Assembly (NCBI GenBank): GCA_007128075.1
Contig: SKYD01000179.1
Location: 1 to 6,257, forward strand
From: Thiorhodovibrio sp.
Lineage (GTDB): Bacteria > Pseudomonadota > Gammaproteobacteria > Chromatiales > Chromatiaceae
Direction: 5' to 3'
DNA length: 6,257 bases
The notes beneath the pieces were generated by a model. That model saw nothing but the letters and a program-made list of their open reading frames with translations. It had not been told where the DNA came from and ran no database searches. Position 1 is the stretch's first letter; every line of letters starts with the position of its first letter. Of this stretch, positions 1-5,975 are shown in pieces. Both the position numbers and the translations under genes were made by a program.

Positions 1-78
1 GATCATTTGCCAAAAAGGAGCTATCCTTTGTACCTTGACCGAGAGGTTCTCGAAGCCCTTATCAGCGACTCACTGTAA
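1..78 (+). pseudogene. possible 3' fragment of an interrupted upstream gene (unrecognised)
   Basis: Frame 1 is open from the left edge to a TAA at 76-78 and encodes 25 residues ending YLDREVLEALISDSL. The stretch PLYLDREVLEAL resembles the strand-then-helix start of ribbon-helix-helix antitoxins and CopG-like proteins, but it is too short to assign. The stop codon falls inside the TGTAA that I take as the likely left end of the IS481 remnant, so the natural C-terminus may have been replaced when the element inserted. It could equally be a chance open frame: 25 codons without a stop is weak evidence. No start is visible because the frame runs off the window. Confidence 0.25.
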
Positions 79-189
79 TCACACGCTGAGGTTTGAACAA
101 TGCAAATTCACCTTCACAAAAACGCCCGCACCATTCCAGCGGTTCGCACAGAACTCGCGCCTCAACGCTGTCAACTTAGATCCTGTTGA
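74..189 (+). mobile_element. remnant of the left end of an IS481-family insertion sequence
   Basis: An ATG at 100 opens a 29-codon frame ending in TGA at 187-189. Its first ~20 residues, MQIHLHKNARTIPAVRTEL, match from memory the N-terminus of a common IS481-family transposase subgroup (typical form: LHKNARTTPAVRAE, followed by a helix-turn-helix and an rve/DDE integrase domain). After about position 159 the resemblance stops, and neither the helix-turn-helix nor the DDE core follows, so the gene is badly truncated (full members are about 300 or more residues). The element edge is inferred: a TGT at 74 lies 26 bp before the ATG, which fits the short terminal repeats of such elements, and IS481 ends usually begin with TGT. 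I found no matching right end in the window. It cannot encode a working transposase. Confidence 0.6.
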
Positions 190-201
190 GCGCGCGCTTT
201 G

Positions 202-238
202 TGAACGACCTACGCCGTCCTTGGCTTAAGGTCGTTCA
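202..238. repeat. 10-bp perfect inverted repeat with 17-nt loop
   Basis: TGAACGACCT at 202-211 is the exact reverse complement of AGGTCGTTCA at 229-238, with 17 nt between them. It lies in the gene-poor region just after the IS481 remnant. The stem could form in RNA, but no run of T follows directly on either strand, so it is not a standard intrinsic terminator. It could be a relic of a mobile-element end, a protein-binding site, or chance. No function is assigned. Confidence 0.55.
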
Positions 239-264
239 TCATGTTTTAGGCGTAACAGCCTGGA

Positions 265-438
265 ATGCTCAACCAGCCTGAGTCTTTCGGGGCTAAAACC
301 CAGCGTGGATTGTTTCATGACTATCTGATCCCTGATTGGGAGTCTCTGTTTGCAGCCATCATCTGGGGGCACAAGACGGCTACGCTGACTCCGCGCAGCG
401 TTTCAAAACGCACGCTAAAAGATTACGACAGTGGATAG
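265..438 (+). other. unrecognised 57-codon open frame, probably degraded sequence
   Basis: An ATG at 265 opens a frame to TAG at 436-438. The product would contain HDYLIPDWESLFAAIIWGHK in its middle and a basic, Ser/Thr-rich end. I recognise no family. There is no Shine-Dalgarno sequence before the ATG, and an in-frame TAA lies just upstream (253-255). The amino-acid composition is protein-like (W, H, D and aromatic residues spread through it), so this may be a piece of a longer former gene, perhaps from the same mobile-element debris as the IS481 remnant. The opposite strand also has a stretch of about 30 open codons here, so the coding strand is not certain. Apart from this frame and the inverted repeat, I see nothing assignable between 190 and 460. 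Confidence 0.2.
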
Positions 439-466
439 CCTGTTCTGTCAGGTTAGGTCAAAGTTT

Positions 467-496
467 TTCAATACAGGGGTTAAAGGTACACATAAT
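467..496 (+). promoter_or_regulatory. weak sigma70-like promoter candidate for the pepN operon
   Basis: CATAAT at 491-496 matches five of six bases of the -10 consensus. An 18-bp spacer separates it from TTCAAT at 467-472, a poor -35 match. The region lies between the debris and the TACTG tract, and a promoter for the three-gene operon should lie somewhere in roughly 440-650. Transcription from here would carry the whole TACTG tract in the pepN leader. An A-rich stretch near 550-568 is another possible place for a promoter. The assignment is by eye only. Confidence 0.25.
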
Positions 497-553
497 CGGC
501 AAATAGAAATGGCTGCTTTTTCACGCAGAGGGTTTTCTTTTCACTATGAAAAA

Positions 554-631
554 ATGAAAAAAATAAAAGTGATGTTTCTGTACTGTACTGTACTGTACTG
601 TACTGTACTGTACTGTACTGCACTGTACTGA
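554..631 (+). CDS. possible short leader ORF running through the TACTG tract
   Basis: An ATG at 554 opens a 25-codon frame ending in TGA at 629-631, 24 nt before the pepN start. The product would begin MKKIKVMFL and continue as a cyclic repeat of YCTVL with one A for V, so it has a basic start and a hydrophobic remainder. The repeat unit is 5 nt, so 15 nt give five codons and every frame through the tract encodes the same cyclic pentapeptide without a stop. No convincing ribosome binding site precedes ATG 554; GAGGG at 528-532 is too far away. A GTG at 431 in the same frame would extend it to 66 codons, but that part looks non-coding. This may be only a by-product of the repeat. Confidence 0.2.
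   Translation: MKKIKVMFLYCTVLYCTVLYCTALY
578..630 (+). repeat. pentanucleotide tandem repeat (TACTG)10 upstream of pepN
   Basis: Positions 581-630 hold ten consecutive 5-bp units: eight perfect TACTG units (581-620), one CACTG variant (621-625) and one more TACTG (626-630). A partial unit CTG (578-580) precedes them. The tract ends 25 bp before the pepN ATG, so it lies in the leader or promoter-proximal region of the pepN-YkuD-permease operon. Short tandem repeats of this kind change copy number by slipped-strand mispairing, and each step would alter spacing by 5 bp, about half a helical turn, or shift the frame of anything translated through it. The single variant unit shows at least one point substitution since the expansion. 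It is unambiguous as a repeat; its role is unknown. Confidence 0.98.
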
Positions 632-655
632 GTAAACTATTGTACGCTAATCAAT

Positions 656-3295
656 ATGACCAATCAGCCAACAACTTTATATCTTAAAGACTATCGTCCA
701 CCTGATTTTTTGATTGATCAGGTGGCGTTGTGTTTTGAACTGGGGGCAGCAGCAACCATTGTGACTGCAACTTTGACTATGCGCCGCAATCCCGCCGCTA
801 TTGGCTCCACTCAGGCATTGCGGTTAGATGGCGAGGCGTTGACGCTTCAAGCCGTGTCGCTCGATGGTCGCAAGTTATCGCCACAGGAATATAGGCAACA
901 GCCGCAGGCACTGATTGTGCATCAAGTGCCTGAGCAGTTTGAATTACAAACCATCGTAATTATTCACCCCGAGGCGAATACTGCGCTCGAAGGGTTGTAT
1001 GTTTCTGGCGAGATGTTGTGTACTCAATGTGAGGCTGAGGGCTTTCGCCGCATCACCTATTTTCTTGATCGTCCCGATGTCATGGCGTGTTATCAAGTGA
1101 CACTTGTTGCCGATCCTGCACAGTATCCAGTGCTGCTTGCCAATGGCAATCTATTGGAGCGCAGAGTGCGTGACGATGGACAAATCGAAGTGTTGTGGGA
1201 GGATCCATTTCCCAAACCTAGCTATCTATTTGCTTTGGTGGCGGGTGATCTTGCTGTCGTAGAAGATCAATATCGCACCGGCTCCGGGCGCACGGTGGCA
1301 CTTAAGCTCTATGTCGAACCACAGCATGTCAATCACTGTGAACATGCCATGCACTCGCTAAAACAGGCGATGCGCTGGGATGAGACCTGCTATGGCCGCG
1401 AATACGATCTGGATTTATTTATGATCGTTGCGGTGAGTCATTTTAATATGGGGGCGATGGAAAATAAGGGGCTGAATTTGTTTAATGCCAAATACATTTT
1501 GGCATCGCCTGAAACCGCAACCGATCAAGATTTCGCCGCCATTGAGAGTATTGTTGCCCACGAATATTTTCACAACTGGACGGGCAATCGCATCACCTGT
1601 CGTGACTGGTTTCAGCTCAGTCTTAAAGAAGGGCTTACCGTGTATCGAGATCAGGAATTTTCAGCCGACATGGGCTCGCGTTCGCTCAAACGCATCGAGG
1701 ATGTGCGGCTGTTGCGGGCGCATCAGTTTTCAGAAGATAACAGCCCCTTAGCACATCCCGTGCGTCCTGAATCCTACATTGAGATCAATAATTTTTACAC
1801 GGCAACAGTGTATGAAAAGGGCGCGGAGCTGATTCGGATGCTGGCACTGCTGTTGGGATCGGAGCGTTTTCGCGCTGCCACCGATTTGTATTTTGCTCGT
1901 CACGATGGCCAGGCGGTGACCACTGAGGATTTTGTGCGCTGCATGGAAGATGCCAGCGGGCTGAATTTCACCCAGTTTCGGCGTTGGTATAGCCAAGCAG
2001 GCACCCCCGTGGTTGAGGTCAGTGCCACCTGGGAGGCTGCCACTAAAAGTTATCGCTTAAATTTTCATCAGCACACTCCGCCAACGCCTGGTCAAGCCGA
2101 AAAACAGCCGCTGCATATTCCAATCGTTGTTGGATTTTTGCATCCCGATGGTCAGCCGTTGCCGCTGCGCCTTGAAGGTGCCACCGCTGCCCAAGATTCT
2201 CATCTGCTCGAATTGCGCACTGCTGAGCAGGCGTTTTGTTTTGTCGATGTCCCCACACCGCCACTGCTTGCGCTGCTGCGCGGTTTTTCAGCGCCGGTTA
2301 AATTGGTGTATCCCTACACGGATGCCCAACTCAGCACCTTGATGCAGCATGAGCGCGATGGCTTTTGTCGCTGGGATGCGGGGCGCACTTTGTATGAACG
2401 CGCCGTGCTGGCATTGGTTGCTGATCCGACAGCGCAAGTCAGCGAATCGTTAATTAACGCCGTTGCGGGTGTGCTCAATGACAGCGCGACCGATCCTGCG
2501 CTGGTCGCCGAGATGTTGACTGTGTCCTCAGAGCTAGAGCTTGCTGAGTGCATGGCGGTGGTTGATGTCGAAGGGCTGCATCGTGCTCGCGAGCAAGTGC
2601 TTACCACATTGAGTCAAACTTTTAGCACTCAGTGGCGCGCACTGTATCAACGCGCTTCAGCAGATGAAGTCTATGTGTGGACTCCGCAAGCGGCAGGGCA
2701 GCGGGCACTTAACAATCGCATCCTGGCCTATCTGTTGCAAACCCCAGATCAGGACAAGGTCGCACTGGCGCAGCAACAATTTGCACAAGCGAATAATATG
2801 ACCGATCGGCTGGCGGCGTTGCGGCTGTTGGTGGAGCTTGCCGAAACCCCGTGGCAGTCACAGACCGAACAGGCGCTGGCGGAATTCTATCAACGCTGGG
2901 CGCATCAGCCGCTAGTTATCGACAAATGGTTTGCATTACAAGCACAATCAAGCACCTATGGCACCCTAGAGCGTGTTAAACAGTTGCGTCAACATCCAGC
3001 GTTTGTGATGACCAATCCCAATCGGGTGCGCAGCCTGATTGGTGCCTTTGCCAGCGGCAATCCGCTACACTTTCATCGCGCTGATGGTGCGAGTTATCTC
3101 TGGTTGACTGATCAAGTCATCGATCTGAACGCCACCAATCCACAACTGGCGGCGCGGCTGCTGCAACCATTGACGCGCTGGCAGCGCTATAGCCCAACGC
3201 GCCAAAAACTCATGCAGGCGCAGTTGCAGCGGTTGCAAGCCACGCCGGGGCTATCCAATGATCTCTTTGAAATGATTAGTAAAAGTTTAACATGA
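656..3295 (+). CDS. pepN: aminopeptidase N (M1 family, alanyl aminopeptidase)
   Basis: This is a cytoplasmic zinc metallo-aminopeptidase that removes N-terminal residues from peptides late in protein turnover. The 879-residue product is collinear with E. coli PepN (870 residues), from MTNQPTTLYLKDYRPPDF to the C-terminal MSNPNR/RSLIGAF-like helices. Visible landmarks are substrate-binding Glu126 in QCEAEGFR, the exopeptidase motif GAMEN at 266-270, and the zinc site HEYFH at 302-306 with the third ligand E325 in LKEGLT. Catalytic Glu303 and transition-state Tyr386 in TVYEKGAE are also present. By homology the domains are a beta-saddle (about 1-198), thermolysin-like catalytic (about 199-449), beta-sandwich (about 450-555) and a helical C-terminal domain. 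The start at 656 matches the E. coli N-terminus, although no Shine-Dalgarno sequence precedes it. The TGA stop overlaps the next start as ATGA. There are no frameshifts or missing active-site residues. Confidence 0.98.
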   Translation: MTNQPTTLYLKDYRPPDFLIDQVALCFELGAAATIVTATLTMRRNPAAIGSTQALRLDGEALTLQAVSLDGRKLSPQEYRQQPQALIVHQVPEQFELQTIVIIHPEANTALEGLYVSGEMLCTQCEAEGFRRITYFLDRPDVMACYQVTLVADPAQYPVLLANGNLLERRVRDDGQIEVLWEDPFPKPSYLFALVAGDLAVVEDQYRTGSGRTVALKLYVEPQHVNHCEHAMHSLKQAMRWDETCYGREYDLDLFMIVAVSHFNMGAMENKGLNLFNAKYILASPETATDQDFAAIESIVAHEYFHNWTGNRITCRDWFQLSLKEGLTVYRDQEFSADMGSRSLKRIEDVRLLRAHQFSEDNSPLAHPVRPESYIEINNFYTATVYEKGAELIRMLALLLGSERFRAATDLYFARHDGQAVTTEDFVRCMEDASGLNFTQFRRWYSQAGTPVVEVSATWEAATKSYRLNFHQHTPPTPGQAEKQPLHIPIVVGFLHPDGQPLPLRLEGATAAQDSHLLELRTAEQAFCFVDVPTPPLLALLRGFSAPVKLVYPYTDAQLSTLMQHERDGFCRWDAGRTLYERAVLALVADPTAQVSESLINAVAGVLNDSATDPALVAEMLTVSSELELAECMAVVDVEGLHRAREQVLTTLSQTFSTQWRALYQRASADEVYVWTPQAAGQRALNNRILAYLLQTPDQDKVALAQQQFAQANNMTDRLAALRLLVELAETPWQSQTEQALAEFYQRWAHQPLVIDKWFALQAQSSTYGTLERVKQLRQHPAFVMTNPNRVRSLIGAFASGNPLHFHRADGASYLWLTDQVIDLNATNPQLAARLLQPLTRWQRYSPTRQKLMQAQLQRLQATPGLSNDLFEMISKSLT

Positions 3296-3801
3296 ATGAT
3301 GCGATGGTGGTGCGCATTTCGTTGGCTGATCAGCAGCTTGTGTTGCAGCACGGGGATCAGGTGCGGTGCCAATTTGCGGTATCGACTGCGGTCAATGGTG
3401 CCAATGAGCGCAACGGCAGCGGTGGCACCCCACGCGGCTGGCATCGAATTCGGCTACAGATTGGTGCCGGCTGCCCAGTTGGTACCGTGTTTCGGGGGCG
3501 ACGGCTCACCGGTGAGTGTTACAGCCCAGATTTAGCAGCACGCTATCCCGAGCGCGATTGGATTTTAACCCGCATTTTGTGGCTCAGTGGTCTTGAATCA
3601 GGCATCAATCGCGGTGGCATGGTTGATACCCTGCGCCGCTTGATCTATATTCACGGCTGCCCGGACCATGAACCAATGGGCGTGCCAAGGTCACATGGCT
3701 GTATACGAATGCGCAACACGGAGATTGTCGAGTTGTTTGACCAAGTCAAGGTCGGCACTTTGGTGCAGATTATCGCTGGATCGTTGACGGAGACACCATG
3801 A
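3292..3801 (+). CDS. YkuD-fold L,D-transpeptidase-family protein without signal peptide (possible cytoplasmic L,D-carboxypeptidase)
   Basis: The 169-residue product carries the YkuD (L,D-transpeptidase catalytic) signature: His121-Gly122 followed by SHGCIRM at 134-140 with nucleophile Cys137. An upstream GSGGTPRG segment and a DWILTRILWLSG segment are typical of a short gammaproteobacterial subgroup. The N-terminus, MNDAMVVRISLADQQLVLQ, is the first strand of the fold and has no hydrophobic signal or lipoprotein box, so the enzyme should stay in the cytoplasm. Known YkuD proteins are mostly exported peptidoglycan cross-linkers, but ElsL of Acinetobacter baumannii is a cytoplasmic YkuD enzyme that removes the terminal D-Ala from murein tetrapeptides during recycling. 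That role is inferred here from the missing signal. The start overlaps the pepN stop as ATGA with no own ribosome site, and the stop overlaps the permease start the same way. An alternative ATG lies at 3304. Confidence 0.9.
   Translation: MNDAMVVRISLADQQLVLQHGDQVRCQFAVSTAVNGANERNGSGGTPRGWHRIRLQIGAGCPVGTVFRGRRLTGECYSPDLAARYPERDWILTRILWLSGLESGINRGGMVDTLRRLIYIHGCPDHEPMGVPRSHGCIRMRNTEIVELFDQVKVGTLVQIIAGSLTETP
3789..3792 (+). promoter_or_regulatory. Shine-Dalgarno sequence of the permease gene
   Basis: GGAG lies inside the last codons of the YkuD gene, 5 nt before the ATG at 3798. It supports that start, so the permease can initiate on its own site as well as by coupling through the ATGA overlap. 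Confidence 0.6.
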
Positions 3802-4718
3802 TCGGTGCCATTGCCAGCCGCCTCAGCTCGGCACTCATCGTCGCCCTCGGGGTTTGTACCCTGGTCTTTTTGTTGCTGCATCTAGTGCCTGGCGATCCGG
3901 TCGATGCCATGCTTGGCGAGACCGCCCAGGCAGCAGACCGTGAACAAATGCGCATTCGCTTAGGGCTGGATCAACCACTGACGGTGCAATATGGGCGTTA
4001 TCTGAGCGGTTTGCTGCGGCTTGATCTGGGGCGCTCATTTCTCGATGACCGTGCGGTCACCGCAATCCTTGTCGAGCGGCTGCCAGCGACGGTGGAATTG
4101 ACTGTCGCCGCGCTGGTGTTGGCAATCCTGATTGCGTTGCCGCTGGGGATGCTTGCAGCACGCCAACATGGGCGTTGGCTGGATTCCACGGCGATGAGCT
4201 TTTCGCTGCTCGGGGTGTCGATTCCCAATTTCTGGCTCGGCCCGATGTTGATTTTGGTGTTTTCGCTGTGGTTGGGCTGGACACCAGTCAGTGGACGCAG
4301 CGGCATGGTGAGCCTGATTCTTCCAGCGTTGACGCTGGGCACCGCATTGGCTGCGATTCTCGCCCGCATGGTGCGCGCCAGTCTTCTCGAAGTGTTGCAT
4401 GAAGACTATGTGCGCACTGCGCGTGCCAAAGGATTGTCGGAATGGTCGGTGCTGTGGCACCATGCACTGCGCAATGCTTGGCTGCCGATTTTAACCCTGA
4501 TCGGGCTACAACTGGGCGCATTGCTTGGCGGCGCAGTGATTACTGAAACCGTCTTTTCGTGGCCAGGGCTGGGACGCTTGCTAATTGACTCGATTAAATC
4601 CCGCGATTATCCGGTGGTGCAAGGCTGTGTGCTGTTGATCAGTCTGACCTATGTCACCATCAACACAATAACAGATTTAGTCTATGTGTGGGTTGATCCA
4701 CGGATTCGTTATGATTAA
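3798..4718 (+). CDS. DppB/GsiC-type ABC transporter permease (peptide/nickel family)
   Basis: This is an inner-membrane permease subunit of the peptide/opine/nickel ABC importer family, which normally pairs with a DppC-type permease, two ATPases and a periplasmic binding protein. The 306-residue length is complete for the family. It has an N-terminal membrane helix (about 9-30) followed by PGDP, then a periplasmic region with GLDQPLTVQYGRYL. Five further hydrophobic segments lie near 98-120, 134-160, 172-193, 229-249 and 272-295. The cytoplasmic EAA loop that contacts the ATPase is at about 204-225 (YVRTARAKGLSEW), and the end DPRIRYD is characteristic. The substrate cannot be read from the permease: dipeptide, oligopeptide, murein peptide, glutathione and nickel systems all look alike. 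No DppC-like gene follows; a convergent gene begins 11 bp later. Its overlap with the YkuD gene suggests co-expression with pepN. Confidence 0.92.
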   Translation: MIGAIASRLSSALIVALGVCTLVFLLLHLVPGDPVDAMLGETAQAADREQMRIRLGLDQPLTVQYGRYLSGLLRLDLGRSFLDDRAVTAILVERLPATVELTVAALVLAILIALPLGMLAARQHGRWLDSTAMSFSLLGVSIPNFWLGPMLILVFSLWLGWTPVSGRSGMVSLILPALTLGTALAAILARMVRASLLEVLHEDYVRTARAKGLSEWSVLWHHALRNAWLPILTLIGLQLGALLGGAVITETVFSWPGLGRLLIDSIKSRDYPVVQGCVLLISLTYVTINTITDLVYVWVDPRIRYD

Positions 4719-4729
4719 CCGCGCCGAAT

Positions 4730-5566
4730 TTAGCCCTGTCCGCCAACACGCAACAGCATGGCATCGAGAACACGAGTGGGCAGAATGCGACGCAAAGCGG
4801 CGAAAAGATGGGTTGGAAAGGTGACATAATAGCGCGGCTTGGGGCGCGGGCTTTCCAGTGCGCGAATCAGTTGCCGCAACACTGCTTGTGGTCCCAAGGT
4901 AAACGGCTGCACTGCACCTTGGCGTTGTAACCGCGCTTCCATAGCCTGATAAGTTGCCTGATGCACACTGGTTTTGGCATCAATCCAACGCTGATAAGCG
5001 GCATGGGCGTTGTCACGAAAATGGCTCAAAATCGGTCCAGGCTCAATCAAAATAACCTGAATGCCGCTGCCAGCAAGCTCTAGCCGCAGGGTGTCAGTCA
5101 GCCCTTCGAGCGCAAACTTACTGGCGACATACGCACCACGGTATGGCAAAGTCACCAGCCCGAGCACCGAGCTATTCTGAATAATGCGTCCTTGACCTTG
5201 GGCGCGCATGATCGGGATCACCCGGCAGGTCAGCTCATGCCAGCCAAACAAATTGGTTTCAAATTGAGCACGCAAGGCATCACGACTGAGGTCTTCAACC
5301 GCACCTGGCAACCCATAGGCACCATTGTTAAACAATGCGTCCAGCCGTCCACCGCTGATCGCCAACGCCGCTTCTAGCCCGTAAGCAATGCTGGCCGAGT
5401 GTTCGAGATCAAGCTGCACTGCATCCAGTCCCGCAGCTTGCAAATGTTCGACATCGGCTGGTAAACGCGCTGAAGCGATCACCTGATAACCGCGTGTTTT
5501 TAGCTCTTGGGCACAAAAGCGCCCGATTCCCGATGAACAGCCAGTGATTAAAATCGTTCGTGACAT
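4730..5566 (-). CDS. short-chain dehydrogenase/reductase, YbbO-like
   Basis: This is a classical SDR of 278 residues with the nucleotide-binding motif TGCSSGIG at 8-15, NNGAYG at 80-85 (the usual NNAG with the last two residues swapped), and Asn105 in ETNLFG. Catalytic Ser133 is in QNSS, and the YVASK motif supplies Tyr146 and Lys150. EPGP at 175-178 follows the last core strand. Arg34 after the second strand (ASAR) favours NADP(H). The overall pattern, including the PRYYVTFPTH and LPTRVLDAML segments near the C-terminus, closely resembles E. coli YbbO, an NADP-dependent aldehyde reductase. The true substrate here is unknown. It is transcribed toward the permease with an 11-bp gap and divergently from the zinc-ribbon gene. 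The start gives the standard short lead-in (MSRTILITG). The Shine-Dalgarno sequence is weak. Confidence 0.93.
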   Translation of the reverse strand: MSRTILITGCSSGIGRFCAQELKTRGYQVIASARLPADVEHLQAAGLDAVQLDLEHSASIAYGLEAALAISGGRLDALFNNGAYGLPGAVEDLSRDALRAQFETNLFGWHELTCRVIPIMRAQGQGRIIQNSSVLGLVTLPYRGAYVASKFALEGLTDTLRLELAGSGIQVILIEPGPILSHFRDNAHAAYQRWIDAKTSVHQATYQAMEARLQRQGAVQPFTLGPQAVLRQLIRALESPRPKPRYYVTFPTHLFAALRRILPTRVLDAMLLRVGGQG

Positions 5567-5630
5567 ACTTGGATTTTTCCGCTCTTGCCGCGATAATTGG
5601 CAGGTTATTAATTTTGAGGGACTGAAAACG
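5567..5630. promoter_or_regulatory. divergent intergenic region between the dehydrogenase and FmdB genes
   Basis: These 64 bp must hold the start signals of two divergent genes unless transcription enters from elsewhere. On the plus strand TTGCCG (5585-5590) and TATTAA (5606-5611) are -35/-10-like, but their 15-bp spacer is short. No clear promoter was seen on the minus strand. The region is AT-rich relative to the flanking genes. Confidence 0.35.
5616..5620 (+). promoter_or_regulatory. Shine-Dalgarno sequence of the FmdB-family gene
   Basis: GAGGG lies 10 nt before the ATG at 5631 and selects that start. The open frame extends upstream to 5544 into the dehydrogenase gene, but the family always begins MPIYEY(R/K)C, which is what follows 5631. 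Confidence 0.65.
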
Positions 5631-5966
5631 ATGCCAATTTATGAATACCGTTGTAGCGCCTGTGGCTACGAGCTTGATGTGCTGCAAAAACTCAGTGATG
5701 CCCCGCTCACCGATTGTCCAGCATGTGAAACGCCATCGCTGCAAAAAAAGCTCTCTGCTCCCAGCTTCCGCCTCAAGGGCAGTGGTTGGTATGAAACTGA
5801 TTTTAAGCAGGATAAGCGCAAAAATCTGCACGATGGCGGCGAAGCTGGCACCGACAAGGCACCAGCAGCGAAAGAGTCCACTGCGAACAAAGAAAACAGT
5901 AGCACAGAGTCAACCGCTAAAACAACACCTGCCAAGAGCACCCAGGCCGCCGCAACAGCAGCCTGA
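5631..5966 (+). CDS. FmdB-family zinc-ribbon protein
   Basis: This is a 111-residue protein beginning MPIYEYRCSACG, the hallmark of the FmdB/CxxC-CxxC regulatory family. Four zinc-ligand cysteines form two pairs, C8/C11 and C29/C32, in a single small ribbon. The following PSFRLKGSGWYETD segment (about 44-57) is the conserved second half of the family. From about residue 58 the chain is low-complexity and highly charged, rich in Lys, Glu, Ser, Thr and Ala, and is probably disordered. The name derives from a proposed regulator of formamidase genes, but the family is widespread and its molecular role is not established. The gene diverges from the dehydrogenase gene and converges on hemE with a 9-bp gap. 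Nothing is missing. Confidence 0.93.
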   Translation: MPIYEYRCSACGYELDVLQKLSDAPLTDCPACETPSLQKKLSAPSFRLKGSGWYETDFKQDKRKNLHDGGEAGTDKAPAAKESTANKENSSTESTAKTTPAKSTQAAATAA

Positions 5967-5975
5967 TTGTTTAGA

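Noticed and set aside
80..91. Right end of the IS481 element matching the left-end sequence TGTAATCACACGCTGAG
   Set aside because: I searched by eye for its reverse complement between 160 and 655 and found none; a similar GATTACACGC near 5974 is in direct orientation, inside hemE, and coincidental.
35..229. 64-codon open frame on the plus strand across the IS481 remnant
   Set aside because: The IS481 similarity is in another frame (from 100), there is no ribosome site, and the translation resembles nothing known.
578..630. TACTG units as a CRISPR-like array
   Set aside because: The units are 5 bp and directly adjacent without spacers, so this is a simple sequence repeat.
431..631. 66-codon open frame with GTG start containing the TACTG tract
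   Set aside because: Most of its length has no protein-like character or ribosome site; only the part from ATG 554 is kept as a low-confidence leader.
4691..4720. Inverted repeat GGTTGATC / GATTAACC spanning the permease stop codon, as a possible terminator
   Set aside because: The 8-bp stem includes a G-T pair, is AT-rich, has a 14-nt loop and is not followed by a T-run; most of it is coding sequence.
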